From: DATLYH01 sp035575035
Lineage (GTDB): Bacteria; Planctomycetota; Planctomycetia; Gemmatales; Gemmataceae
Direction: 5' to 3'
DNA length: 61,574 bases
Assembly (NCBI GenBank): GCA_035575035.1
Contig: DATLYH010000027.1
Location: 1-61,574, forward strand
Position numbers and translations under genes: made by a program. Under the pieces are notes generated by a model. It saw only the letters and a program-made list of their open reading frames with translations, was not told where the DNA came from and did not search any database. Of the stretch, positions 49,951 to 59,507 are shown in pieces (the stretch's first letter is position 1; each line of letters opens with the position of its first letter).

Positions 49951-50514
49951 GACCCAGCCCCTCCTTTAAAATGGCGTTTCCCATCAATCAACATGGACCG
50001 TTCTATTCGGTTATAGTGAAATCCTCCCGAGACGGCGTGCACAGGGCGGCGGAAAAAGCTTTTTTCGCCATCCCTCTACCATGCGCTGGAAGCGCTCGGA
50101 TTAGGGGTGGGAGGGATGGGTCATGAGCCTGCAACCCGGCCATTGCTGCCTGGAGACGGAAGAGCGTGCCGGCTGCCCCCTTTCGAAACCCGAGCGGGCC
50201 GCGCGACGCTGGCACTGGCCGCCCAGTTGGCTTCCCGCACCGATCCGGACTGGTTTCCAACGCTTCGTGTTCTTCCCAGCTATTGCGGGCATTGCTGCTC
50301 TGTCAGCCGCCTTCAAAGGCCACGCTGCCCGCCGCTTTCAGGTCGAACTCTGCGAGGCGCGAGCAGCCCTGTCCGCCGCTGGGTCAGGTGGCAGGAGCTC
50401 TCCTGCCACCTGGATCATGCTCTCTTCCTGGTGGCCTGCCTCGTTGGCACACGGAAGCGGTTCATAACTGCTTCGAGAGTGCGCATAGGTCATTGAGGTC
50501 GATGATTGGGGGAG
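49951..50514. other. Intergenic region with one palindrome
   Basis: About 560 bp between two minus-strand genes. At 50385-50412 there is a near-perfect palindrome CAGGTGGCAGGAG-CT-CTCCTGCCACCTG, a further repeat family. Open frames here look non-coding. Confidence 0.55.
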
Positions 50515-51795
50515 TTATTCCACGATGACGAAAGCAGGTCGGCTGGCCTGTCGCGTTCCATCCTTGCGAACGCCGACAGCAAAAAGGGCGTGTAACCCTG
50601 GCTCGAGCTTGATACCATCGACCTGCCAAGGGGCTTGGACCGCTGTGCCGACGATGCGATGGCCATCATGGAATTCTACCTTGACATAGTTCCCCTTGGT
50701 GTCGGCGACGAAGCGATGCGGTTCGGAGGCTTTCAGGTAACCGCCATAACCCAGACCACATTCCGGCCCGCCCCATCGACCGCCCCGTTTGCTGTATTCC
50801 AACTTCGGCGCGGTCAGGTGGATGTCGGGCCGGGCCGAGTGGTATGACCGCCACATCCAGGCAGCGTATTCATCCGGCAGCCAGACCGGACTGACCATTC
50901 CCTTAGCCTCTTTCACCGGCGTAATGGTATTCCACTGGCCGATTTCGTTATAGTCGCCGGCCCAACCGTCTTCGATATGGATCGGTTTAAGCTTGGTCGG
51001 TTGCCCTGGTGGCGGTGTTTCAGTTGGCAATCGCAGCGCGATACAGCGATCGAGAAACGCCATGAAAAAGTTAAACTTTGAGTAGATGCCGTGCGGGAAG
51101 CCGTAGGTGTTGGCACGGCAGGCGAAATCCGGCGGCGGCGTTAATCGATCCTTTAGCTCCGGCAGTCGTGCCGCGCGGAGCTTGATGCGCTCGTTCTCCT
51201 CATGCGGCGTGAATTCCCACGCATAGGCGAACGGCACTTGAGCGGTTAGCTCCGGCACTTTCGCCAGGCGATTCGGGAAGGCATCGCACCAGGCGATAAT
51301 GCGGTCGGGCGCCCGCTTCCATACATCGGTGGCGAAGACGTTACCGTTTTGCATCAACCAACCAACGATCGGAGCCACGGCCAGTTCGGGATGCTTCGTT
51401 TCTTTGGCCGCGACCTCCAGGTAGCGCAATAGCAACCCCATGTTTTGCATCGGATGGCCGAGTTTGTAGCGGCCGTTGCGTTTGTCGTTATGACCCAAGT
51501 CGTATTCAAACGGCCAGGGGACCGTAACCAAAGCGAATTTCCACAGCCGAGCCAACTCGCGCGGGTCGCCGCTGTGGAAAACGAAGCAGGCAAACACGCC
51601 CCGAACGGTTTTGACCCCCGGTGGCAGGTAGAGATGAATTTTGTCGTCGATCTTGCGAAATTCGGCCCACGTGGGCGTGTCGTCGAGCCGCTGGATTGGC
51701 AACCAGCCCGGCGGGAACTCGTCGGCGCAGGCTTTAGCAGTCATCGCCCACACCACAACACCAACAACAATCAGGTGTGAACCGTGGCGAACCAT
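50515..51795 (-). CDS. Exported hypothetical protein, possibly alpha/beta-hydrolase-like
   Basis: This 426-aa protein has a signal peptide (LIVVGVVVWAMTAKACA-DE) and an AAGGAGGTAGGATA ribosome binding site. The first half (VRGVFACFVFHSGDPRELA, then PIVGWLMQNGNVFATDVW) resembles secreted planctomycete proteins with a hydrolase-like core, but no GxSxG nucleophile motif is clear. The C-terminal part is beta-rich and ends in a short Ig-like segment (GLHALFAVGVRKDGT). Function unknown. Confidence 0.75.
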   Translation of the reverse strand: MVRHGSHLIVVGVVVWAMTAKACADEFPPGWLPIQRLDDTPTWAEFRKIDDKIHLYLPPGVKTVRGVFACFVFHSGDPRELARLWKFALVTVPWPFEYDLGHNDKRNGRYKLGHPMQNMGLLLRYLEVAAKETKHPELAVAPIVGWLMQNGNVFATDVWKRAPDRIIAWCDAFPNRLAKVPELTAQVPFAYAWEFTPHEENERIKLRAARLPELKDRLTPPPDFACRANTYGFPHGIYSKFNFFMAFLDRCIALRLPTETPPPGQPTKLKPIHIEDGWAGDYNEIGQWNTITPVKEAKGMVSPVWLPDEYAAWMWRSYHSARPDIHLTAPKLEYSKRGGRWGGPECGLGYGGYLKASEPHRFVADTKGNYVKVEFHDGHRIVGTAVQAPWQVDGIKLEPGLHALFAVGVRKDGTRQASRPAFVIVE

Positions 51796-51846
51796 TATCC
51801 TACCTCCTTACGGCTGGGTCAGATTCACTTTTGCAACAGGTTCGCA

Positions 51847-52348
51847 TTAAGTCTTTCGCAAATCGTAACAGGCGATAGCCCCGTCGTAGGTGCGGACGTA
51901 GAGGCGGCCCTCGAGGGCGGTCCGCCGCCAAGCGACTTCATAGCCGCCAGCATGCACCTCGCCTGCCCGCTGACAGGTTTCGTCCTTCACCACCTGGTGC
52001 CCGACGGCCTCGCCACCCGCATCAGTGACGACCCCGTCGATGGCCACCTGGACCGGCCCTGCGGGTACCAGTCGGGCCAGGGGCCGGTATCGGTGCGCTG
52101 GGTGTTTGTCCACGACCTCGCTGGGACGCACCGGGACGAGTAACGTCTTCACCACCGCCCCGGGACAGTCACTAGCCCGTACCCCGTGGGCTGACACAGC
52201 GTGACGACCTTCCAGGAACGGCGCGTCTCGGGTCGGCCTCTAGGGCGCTCTTGCTCTCGGTGGGCTGGCCCGCTACGGCCAGCCAGGCCGCGGTCCCCGT
52301 CAGGGCCAAGGCGCCGATCCCGATGCCAGTGCGGCGAGTGTGTATCAT
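51847..52348 (-). pseudogene. Remnant of a PQQ-like beta-propeller protein
   Basis: The N-terminal part reads MIHTRRTGIGIGALALTGTA, a signal peptide, and continues about 40 residues to a stop at 52172. In another frame (from about 52197 leftwards) a C-terminal piece ends RTALEGRLYVRTYDGAIACYDLR, the last blade of PQQ-repeat propellers. The roughly 350 residues of propeller between them are missing. It is probably an internal deletion plus a frameshift. Confidence 0.6.
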
Positions 52349-52540
52349 AGGAGTCTTCTTGGTGCAGGTTCGGCGAGGGTTATGTCGGTCATGGACATGA
52401 GGAAAGTAGCGGCGGCCGGCGCGGGGAGCAAGCAAATTCCCCGAGTGGCCGCGGGCCGCGTTTCGGCTTACAATCGCTGCGGTCCCTACAATCGCGGCGA
52501 TCCGCCAAGCCCGCGACCCTAACCAGGAGTCCACTCTCCC

Positions 52541-53425
52541 ATGCGACCGACCGAGCAGCTCCGCAAGTTGTTGAACAGCCCCGGCATTATCCGCAGTCTG
52601 GGGGCGCACGATGTCTTCACCGCTCGGTTGATCGAGGCGGCGGGACTGGAGACGGTCTTCATCGGCGGCTTCGGCACCTCGGCCAGCCTGCTTGGTCTGC
52701 CCGATGTCGGCTTCCTCACCCTGACCGAGATGGCCGACGCTGTCCGCCGCATGGCCCAGCGCGTTGCCATTCCAGTGGTGGCCGACGGCGACACCGGCCA
52801 CGGCGATCTGCACAACGTGGCCCGCACTGTCCGTGAGTTCGAGCGGGCCGGCGCGGCCGGCGTCATCCTGGAGGACCAGGTCACCCCCAAACGCTGCGGC
52901 CATTTCCAGGGCAAGCAGGTGATCCCGGCCCCAGAGATGTGCCTGAAGCTCCGGGCCGCCCGCGACGCCCGCCGCGACCCGGACTTCGTCCTCATCGCCC
53001 GCACCGACGCCCGGGCCGTCGAGGGGATCGATGCCGCCATCGAGCGGGTCAATCGCTACGCCGAGGCCGGCGCCGATGTCTGCTTCATCGAGGCCCCCGA
53101 GAGCCGGCAGGAGCTGGAACGCATCCCCCGCGAGGTGCGCCGGCCGCTCCTGGTTAACATGCTCACCGGCGGCGTCACACCGATCCTGTCGGTCGCGGAG
53201 CTGGGACAGCTCGGCTACAAGATCGTCGTCTGCCCCATCGAAAGCCTTCTCGTCACCGCGACCGCCATGCAGCGACTCATCGACACCCTGCTGACCCGCG
53301 GCCGGGTCGATCTACCACCGAGTGAAATGATGACTTTCGCCCAGATCAAGCAGTTGCTCGGGCTCGACGAGGTGCTCGGGCTGAGGGACCGGCTCGCTCG
53401 GTCCTCGGAGTGTGGCCGGGGCTGA
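52541..53425 (+). CDS. Isocitrate lyase/PEP mutase family protein (methylisocitrate lyase-like)
   Basis: This 294-aa enzyme shows the family marks GAHDVFTARLIEAAG, FIGGFGTSAS, VADGDTGHGD and the active-site loop PKRCGHFQGK (Cys near residue 119), then IARTDAR and CFIEAPES. Candidates are 2-methylisocitrate lyase and carboxyphosphonoenolpyruvate mutase-like enzymes. Length is that of PrpB rather than AceA. No prpC or prpD is nearby, so the substrate stays open. It lies about 130 bp before gnd. Confidence 0.88.
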   Translation: MRPTEQLRKLLNSPGIIRSLGAHDVFTARLIEAAGLETVFIGGFGTSASLLGLPDVGFLTLTEMADAVRRMAQRVAIPVVADGDTGHGDLHNVARTVREFERAGAAGVILEDQVTPKRCGHFQGKQVIPAPEMCLKLRAARDARRDPDFVLIARTDARAVEGIDAAIERVNRYAEAGADVCFIEAPESRQELERIPREVRRPLLVNMLTGGVTPILSVAELGQLGYKIVVCPIESLLVTATAMQRLIDTLLTRGRVDLPPSEMMTFAQIKQLLGLDEVLGLRDRLARSSECGRG

Positions 53426-53555
53426 GTCTTCGACGCCCCGGCGCAGCGGACCGGGGTGTCGCTGTGCTCCGTCCCGGCCACCCAGGTAGGACAGGTTCGA
53501 TAAGAGCAGATCCCCCAAGGCCCGCGGGCCGGATTTGACCCAAGAGGAGAGCGAC

Positions 53556-54971
53556 ATGGACCCGCAAGGCTACGATCTCGGCATGGTCGGCCTGGGCGTC
53601 ATGGGCCGCAACCTGCTGCTGAACATGGCCGATCATGGTTACGCCGTGGCCGGTCTGGACACCAACCCGGACAAGGTCCAGGCCCTCAAGACGGAAGGGG
53701 CCGGCAAGAAGGTGGATGCCACCACCAGCGCCGCCGACTTCCTCGCCATGTTGCGCCGGCCCCGGGCCGTGATGCTGCTCGTGCCGGCGGGGCGGCCGGT
53801 TGACGCCGTGATCGAGACGCTCCTGCCGCTGCTGGAACCCGGCGACCTGATCATCGACGCCGGCAATTCCCACTTCAAGGATACCGACCGGCGCGCCAAG
53901 GCCCTGGCGGACAAGGGGGTCCATTTCTTCGGCATGGGCGTCTCCGGCGGCGAGGCGGGGGCGCGATCTGGCCCCAGTATCATGCCCGGCGGACCGCAGG
54001 CAGCCTACGAGCGCGTCCGACCGATCCTGGAGGCCGTCGCCGCCCAGGTCAACGGCGAGCCGTGCGTCACCTACCTGGGGCCCGGGTCGGCCGGCCATTA
54101 CGTCAAGATGGTCCACAACGGCATCGAGTACGGCCTGATGCAGCTCCTCGCCGAGTGCTACGACTTGATGAAACGCGGCCTCGGCCTGAACAACGACGAG
54201 CTGCACGCCGTCTTCGACCAGTGGAACCAGGGGGAGCTAAACTCATTCCTGATCGAGATCACCGCCCAGATCTTCCTCAAGGTGGACGACAAGACCGGCA
54301 ACCGGCTGGTGGACATGGTCCTGGACGTGGCCCGGCAAAAGGGGACCGGCAAATGGACCTCGCAGGACGCCATGGATCTCCAGGTGCCGATCCCGACCAT
54401 TGACGCCGCGGTGTCAATGCGGGACCTGTCCGGTTACGAGGAGGAGCGCAAGGCCGCCGCCAAGGCGCTGACCGGCCCGTCCGAACGGTACCTGGGGGAC
54501 CGGCAGGCGTTCCTCGGCCGGCTGCGCGGCGCCCTGTATGCCGCGACGATCATGACCTATGCCCAGGGGATGGCCCAGCTGCGGAAGGCGTCGCAGGTCT
54601 ACGGCTACAACCTGAAGCTGGAGGACGTGGCCCGCATCTGGCGCGGCGGCTGCATCATCCGGGCCACCCTGCTGGAAGACCTGCGCACCGCCTACCAGGC
54701 CAATCCCGACCTGCCCAACCTGCTGCTGGATCCGAACCTGGGGCAGGCGGTGGCCACGCGGCAGGACGACCTGCGGGCAGTGGTAGGTACGGCCGCCCAG
54801 CTCGGCATTCCGGCGCCCGGCTTCATGGCGTCGCTGGGCTACTATGACGGCTACCGCAGTGCCCGGCTGCCGGCCAACCTGACGCAGGCCCAGCGCGATT
54901 ACTTCGGCGCTCACACCTATGAGCGCATCGACGAGAAGGGGACGTTCCACACCGATTGGGACGAGGAGTGA
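53556..54971 (+). CDS. gnd: 6-phosphogluconate dehydrogenase, decarboxylating
   Basis: This 471-aa enzyme oxidises 6-phosphogluconate to ribulose-5-phosphate, CO2 and NADPH. Markers: GLGVMGRNLLLNMADHGY, GMGVSGGEAGARSGPSIMPG, KMVHNGIEYGLMQLLAE (catalytic Lys) and VSMRDLSGYEEER. Full length. AAGAGGAGAG is the ribosome binding site. zwf follows after 70 bp, so both oxidative pentose phosphate enzymes are probably cotranscribed; the lactonase gene is absent here. Confidence 0.95.
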   Translation: MDPQGYDLGMVGLGVMGRNLLLNMADHGYAVAGLDTNPDKVQALKTEGAGKKVDATTSAADFLAMLRRPRAVMLLVPAGRPVDAVIETLLPLLEPGDLIIDAGNSHFKDTDRRAKALADKGVHFFGMGVSGGEAGARSGPSIMPGGPQAAYERVRPILEAVAAQVNGEPCVTYLGPGSAGHYVKMVHNGIEYGLMQLLAECYDLMKRGLGLNNDELHAVFDQWNQGELNSFLIEITAQIFLKVDDKTGNRLVDMVLDVARQKGTGKWTSQDAMDLQVPIPTIDAAVSMRDLSGYEEERKAAAKALTGPSERYLGDRQAFLGRLRGALYAATIMTYAQGMAQLRKASQVYGYNLKLEDVARIWRGGCIIRATLLEDLRTAYQANPDLPNLLLDPNLGQAVATRQDDLRAVVGTAAQLGIPAPGFMASLGYYDGYRSARLPANLTQAQRDYFGAHTYERIDEKGTFHTDWDEE

Positions 54972-55041
54972 TAAAGACAAACGGGGCGCTCGCGGCTTGG
55001 CGCCGCCTCGCTAAGCCGCAAGCAGCAACCGCGAGACTCCC

Positions 55042-56565
55042 ATGACACCCCAGCTCCGTCCGCCGCCGACCGTTGTGGTGATCTTTGGCGCCGGAGGCGA
55101 CCTGACCCGGCGCAAGCTGCTACCGGCGCTGTACAACCTTTTCCTCGACGGCTGGCTGCCCGAGCGCTTCGCCGTCATCGGGCTCGACCGCCGGCCGATG
55201 GACGATGAACAGTTCCGCCGGCACGCACGAGAGGGAATCGACCAGTTCTCGCGGCGCGGCCCGGCCCAGGAGGCGGACTGGCAGAAGTTCGCCCCTGCCC
55301 TCGGCTACCAGGTCGCCGACTTCACCGCCTCGGCCTCCTACGCCCAGCTTGCCGGCCGCCTCGCGGCGCGGGAGCAGGATTGGGGCTCGCCCGCCAACTA
55401 CCTCTTTTACCTGGCCATCACGCCGACCTTGTTCGAGACGGTCGCCCGGCAGCTGGGCGAGGCCCGCCTCGTCGCCGACCCCCAGCGCAGCCGGCTGGTC
55501 GTGGAGAAGCCGTTTGGCCGGGACCTGGCTTCTGCCGCCGCGCTGGACCGCAGCCTCACCGACATCCTGGCCGAGCGGCAAATCTTCCGCATCGACCATT
55601 ACCTCGGCAAGCAGACGGTGCAAAACATTCTCGCCTTCCGCTTCGCCAACAGCATCTTCGAACCGATCTGGGATCGCCGCTATATCGATCAGGTGCAGAT
55701 CACCGTGGCCGAGGAGGTCGGCATCGAGCATCGCGGCGGCTACTACGACCGCGCCGGCGCCCTGCGCGACATGATCCAGAACCATCTGCTCCGTGTGCTT
55801 ACCCTGATCGCCATGGAGCCGCCGGTCTCCTTCGATGCCGACGAAGTCCGCAGCAAGAAGCTGGACGTGCTCCGCGCCATCCGTCCCATCCCGCGCGACC
55901 AGGTCGATCATTTCGCCGTCCGCGGGCAGTACGGCCCCGGCACCGTCGAGGGGCGGCCGGTCCCCGGCTACCGGCAGGAGCCCGACGTGGCGTCCGACTC
56001 CACCACGGAGACCTTCGCCGCCATCAAACTGTATGTGGACAACTGGCGCTGGCAGGGAGTCCCTTTCTACCTGCGGACCGGCAAACGGCTGGCGGCGCGG
56101 GTGGCGGAGGCGTCGATCGTCTTCCGGCCGGTGCCGCACCGCACCTTCCCGCCCAGCGCCGTCCGGCACTGGGTGCCCAACCGCCTGGTGCTGCGCATCC
56201 AGCCGGACGAGGGGATCTTGCTGCGGTTCATGGCCGACATGCCCGGCCCCGGCTTCACCCTGGAGCCGGTTGATCTGAGCTTCTCCTACGAACAGACGTT
56301 CCACAAGGCGATCCCCGAGGCTTACGAGACGTTGCTCTTGGACGCCCTGAAGGGGGACGCGACGCTGTTTATGCGTGCCGACCAGGTGGAGACGGCGTGG
56401 GCGGTGGTGGCCCCGATTCAGGAGGCGTGGGCGGCCCCGGCCGCCGACTTCCCCAACTACGCTGCCGGCACCTGGGGGCCCGCGGCGGCCGACGCCCTGC
56501 TGGCCCGCGACGGCCGGCATTGGCTGCTCCCCACCGCCCTGGAGAAGGGAAGGCCCCAGCCGTGA
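55042..56565 (+). CDS. zwf: Glucose-6-phosphate 1-dehydrogenase
   Basis: This 507-aa enzyme oxidises glucose-6-phosphate to 6-phosphogluconolactone and makes NADPH. It has the coenzyme motif FGAGGDLTRRKLLPALYNL and the substrate motif RIDHYLGKQTVQNIL, then FYLRTGKRLA. Length is normal. The sequence between gnd and zwf holds a GCGGCTTGGCG / CGCTAAGCCGC repeat variant. Confidence 0.96.
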   Translation: MTPQLRPPPTVVVIFGAGGDLTRRKLLPALYNLFLDGWLPERFAVIGLDRRPMDDEQFRRHAREGIDQFSRRGPAQEADWQKFAPALGYQVADFTASASYAQLAGRLAAREQDWGSPANYLFYLAITPTLFETVARQLGEARLVADPQRSRLVVEKPFGRDLASAAALDRSLTDILAERQIFRIDHYLGKQTVQNILAFRFANSIFEPIWDRRYIDQVQITVAEEVGIEHRGGYYDRAGALRDMIQNHLLRVLTLIAMEPPVSFDADEVRSKKLDVLRAIRPIPRDQVDHFAVRGQYGPGTVEGRPVPGYRQEPDVASDSTTETFAAIKLYVDNWRWQGVPFYLRTGKRLAARVAEASIVFRPVPHRTFPPSAVRHWVPNRLVLRIQPDEGILLRFMADMPGPGFTLEPVDLSFSYEQTFHKAIPEAYETLLLDALKGDATLFMRADQVETAWAVVAPIQEAWAAPAADFPNYAAGTWGPAAADALLARDGRHWLLPTALEKGRPQP

Positions 56566-56666
56566 CCATTGACCGGCCGAAGAAACCAATCCATAATTGG
56601 GGTCATTCCGGGGAACGGAGAAAGCGGGCGAAAACCAAGGGCCTCATTCCTGTTCAGGGGACAGCC

Positions 56667-57698
56667 ATGAATCATCGCAAGCGTCGCTTCGGCAGGGCCG
56701 GCTTCACCTTGATTGAGCTGTTGGTGGTCATCGCCATTATCGCCATTCTCATCGCGCTGCTCTTGCCGGCCGTGCAGAAGGTGCGCGAGGCCGCCAACCG
56801 GACCCGCTGCGCCAACAACCTCAAGCAGCTCGGTGTGGCGTTGCACAATTATGAAAGTGCTTACAAGCAGTTCCCGCCCGGCGGCCGGAGCTACGGCTGG
56901 TGCAACCATGTGCCGGCCCAGGGTTACGCCAGCGACGATGTCATCCTGAACCTGAATGGCCTGGTGCTGTTGCTGCCGTACATCGAGCAGGACAATCTGT
57001 ACCGGCAATACAATCCGCGGGCCGCCTCCTCCAGCCTGAACCGCTGCTTGAGCGGGACCAGTCGGAACGCGCCGCTGGCCGGCGACCCGATCGCCAGCGG
57101 TAATGGGGCCATGGCCGCCACTCTGGTGGCAACCTTCCGCTGTCCCAGCGACAACGGCGATCCGCTGCTGGATGATAACGACATTTACGGCATTGGCAAC
57201 AACACCGGCATCCGCGCCCAGAAGACGAACTACGATTTTGCGGTGCAGTACTGGGAGTGGCGATGTAATGCCTGGAAGCAGACCTCGCTGAACATTCGCC
57301 GGATGTTCGGCGAGAACAGCACCACGCGCGTCGGCGACGTGACCGACGGCCTGAGCAACACCATCGCTATGGGCGAAACCACGCTGAACTGTGCCAACGG
57401 CAGGACCCCCGCGTGGGCCTACCGCGGCTGGGTGCAGGTAGGCGTGGACCCCGGCCCAACCGCTCAGCCCTCGGGCATCAACGTCTGGGTTTCTAATTGG
57501 ACCCAGCCCAACCCCGGTCGGCCCCCGGCGCAGTTCGGCCGGGTTGGCAGCTGGTCGTGGCCGGGGAGCTTCCATCCCGGCGGGTGCAACTTCCTGTTCG
57601 CCGACGGTTCGGTCCATTTCTTCTCCGAAGGTACTCCGGTCGCGCGGCTGAATATACTGGCCGCCATGGCCGACGGCCAGGTGGTCACGTTCCCCTGA
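56667..57698 (+). CDS. DUF1559 protein with type IV pilin-like N-terminus
   Basis: This 343-aa protein has a prepilin signal: basic leader, then G-FTLIELLVVIAIIAIL, cleaved after Gly by a prepilin peptidase. The DUF1559 domain follows (KVREAANRTRCANNLKQLGV, ending HPGGCNFLFADGSVHFF, the H-x9-DG motif). This planctomycete family is greatly expanded and its job is not established; a pseudopilin role is inferred. The open frame extends upstream over zwf in another frame, but the signal sets the start. A lipoprotein gene follows after 29 bp. Confidence 0.93.
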   Translation: MNHRKRRFGRAGFTLIELLVVIAIIAILIALLLPAVQKVREAANRTRCANNLKQLGVALHNYESAYKQFPPGGRSYGWCNHVPAQGYASDDVILNLNGLVLLLPYIEQDNLYRQYNPRAASSSLNRCLSGTSRNAPLAGDPIASGNGAMAATLVATFRCPSDNGDPLLDDNDIYGIGNNTGIRAQKTNYDFAVQYWEWRCNAWKQTSLNIRRMFGENSTTRVGDVTDGLSNTIAMGETTLNCANGRTPAWAYRGWVQVGVDPGPTAQPSGINVWVSNWTQPNPGRPPAQFGRVGSWSWPGSFHPGGCNFLFADGSVHFFSEGTPVARLNILAAMADGQVVTFP

Positions 57699-57727
57699 AC
57701 GGTCCAGGAAACATTCTGAGGAGGCAG

Positions 57728-58204
57728 ATGATGCGCCGGAGGCTTGCGTTTGGCCTGCTGGTCGGGGTATCGGTGCTCGTCGCCGGGTGCGGCAAGGGTT
57801 CGGGTGTTGTGCCGGTCGGTGGCCGGGTCACGCTTGAAGGCGAGCCGGTCAAGAATATGATGGTGAATTTCACGCCCGCCGGCGAGACGGAAGGGCACGG
57901 CGCCATTGCCGTCACCGACGCCGACGGCCGATTTACCCTGCAAGGTGTGCGCGGCGAGTCAGGGGTGCGGGTCGGCGAATACAAAGTGAGCTTTTACCCC
58001 GCGGACGTTCCCGCCACGCCCGATGATCCAGCCGACGTGGTAGGGGCCAGCCGGCGCAGGACGGGGTTGCCGGGAATTTACCTCGACGCCAACCAGACAC
58101 CCCTGCGAGTCGCCATCCCCGAAGGGGGCGGTACGGTCGAAGTGATCCTCACCAAGTCGGGCAAGGGGGCGACCACCAAGGTCACGCCCAAAGAGAGCAA
58201 GTGA
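57728..58204 (+). CDS. Small lipoprotein with carboxypeptidase-regulatory-like domain
   Basis: This 158-aa protein has a lipobox VLVAGCGKG and one beta-sandwich domain (PVGGRVTLEGEPVKNMMVNF, then VTDADGRFTLQGV and GEYKVSFYP). Planctomycete DUF1559 genes are very often followed by such a lipoprotein, so the two probably act together at the cell surface. GAGGAGGCAG is the ribosome binding site, and a second ATG directly follows the first. Confidence 0.88.
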   Translation: MMRRRLAFGLLVGVSVLVAGCGKGSGVVPVGGRVTLEGEPVKNMMVNFTPAGETEGHGAIAVTDADGRFTLQGVRGESGVRVGEYKVSFYPADVPATPDDPADVVGASRRRTGLPGIYLDANQTPLRVAIPEGGGTVEVILTKSGKGATTKVTPKESK

Positions 58205-58426
58205 CCGTCAGGTTGGTCCCGGGGCGTGCCGAAGGCGTCCTCCGCCGTGTCGCGGCCCGCTCCGGGGTGGTCTCGCTGACCGGCCGCCGCGCTGCCTCCT
58301 GCCCCGGTTCCCTGGGGTAGTTGTTTTTGATGGCGGCTCTCCTAGAATGAAGATAGAGACGTAAGGCCGTCTTAAAATGCTGGATGTGGGTTGCTCCTTC
58401 GCCACACAAAAAACAAGGAACTCTTC

Positions 58427-59401
58427 ATGACCGACATCTTGGACGAGATCGCCTCTCTCAAGGCCCGTGAAAACGCCACCATCCTCGCCCACTACTACCA
58501 GGACAGCGAGATCCAACAGTTGGCCGACTTCACCGGCGACAGCCTCAAGCTGGCCCGGGCCGCCGCCCAGGTGAACAACCCTACCATTGTCTTCTGCGGC
58601 GTGCACTTCATGGCGGAGACGGCCAAGATCCTCAATCCTTCCAAGCGGGTGCTGCTGCCCGACCTGCAAGCCGGCTGTAGCCTGGCTGACAGCTGCCCCG
58701 CCCCCCGGCTGGCCCGTTATCAGGAAATGCTCCGCGAAAACGGCCGCCGTTTCCAGACCGTCACCTACATCAACAGCAGCGCGGCGGTCAAGGCACTGTC
58801 CGACTGGGTGGTGACGTCCGGCAATGCCGAGGAGGTGATCCGCCGGGTGCCGTTGGAATACGAGATCCTCTTTGTCCCCGATCGCCATCTCGGCCAGTAC
58901 TTGCAGGAAGTCACCGGACGCAAGATGATCCTGTGGAACGGCTCGTGCATGGTCCACGAGATCTTCAGCGTCGGCGACCTGCTGGCCTTGAAGCGGAAGC
59001 TGCCGCATGCCATCACCATTGCCCATCCGGAGTGCCCGGCCAACATCCGCGAGCACAGCGACTTTGTCGGCGGGACCGAGGGAATGATCCGCTTCGTCGG
59101 CCAGTTCACCGCGCCGACCGACTTCCTGGTGGCGACCGAGGCCAACATGTTGTGGCAGCTGCAAAGCCGCTTCCCGCAGCACCGCTACCACCCAGTACCG
59201 GGTATTACCTGCGCCTGCAACAAGTGCCCGCACATGGCCCGCAACACGCTAGAGAAACTCCGCGACTGCCTGAGGGACGGCCGGCCGGAGATCACCTGGC
59301 AGCCGGAGTTCGACCGCGCCCGCGAGGTGCTCCAACGCAGCCTGCTCAACGGCCCGTCGAAGCCGGCCCCGCAGCCCGTCAGCGCCGTGGATGGCGCTTG
59401 A
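58427..59401 (+). CDS. nadA: Quinolinate synthase NadA
   Basis: This 324-aa Fe-S enzyme joins iminoaspartate and dihydroxyacetone phosphate to quinolinate in NAD synthesis. Markers: ILAHYYQDSEIQQLADFTGDS, FCGVHFMAETAKIL, WNGSCMVHE, AHPECPANI and the cluster motif CACNKCPHMARNTLEK. It stands alone without nadB or nadC. The start was set at MTDILDE, with AAGGAA upstream. Confidence 0.95.
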   Translation: MTDILDEIASLKARENATILAHYYQDSEIQQLADFTGDSLKLARAAAQVNNPTIVFCGVHFMAETAKILNPSKRVLLPDLQAGCSLADSCPAPRLARYQEMLRENGRRFQTVTYINSSAAVKALSDWVVTSGNAEEVIRRVPLEYEILFVPDRHLGQYLQEVTGRKMILWNGSCMVHEIFSVGDLLALKRKLPHAITIAHPECPANIREHSDFVGGTEGMIRFVGQFTAPTDFLVATEANMLWQLQSRFPQHRYHPVPGITCACNKCPHMARNTLEKLRDCLRDGRPEITWQPEFDRAREVLQRSLLNGPSKPAPQPVSAVDGA

Positions 59402-59507
59402 AAGCACCGTCCCCTGGTTTCGCCGCGAGCCTCCGGCGAGTGTGGCCGCGCATCTACCCTCATCAAACAGATGATCGTCGGAGGTTCGCAGCGACACGGA
59501 GGTTCCA

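Noticed and set aside
50107..50496. Three overlapping plus-strand open frames of 110-130 codons
   Set aside because: No ribosome binding site, composition typical of non-coding frames, and they cross a palindromic repeat.
52541..53425. Isocitrate lyase AceA
   Set aside because: The protein is too short for AceA and fits the methylisocitrate lyase/PEP mutase length and motifs. No glyoxylate shunt neighbour is present.
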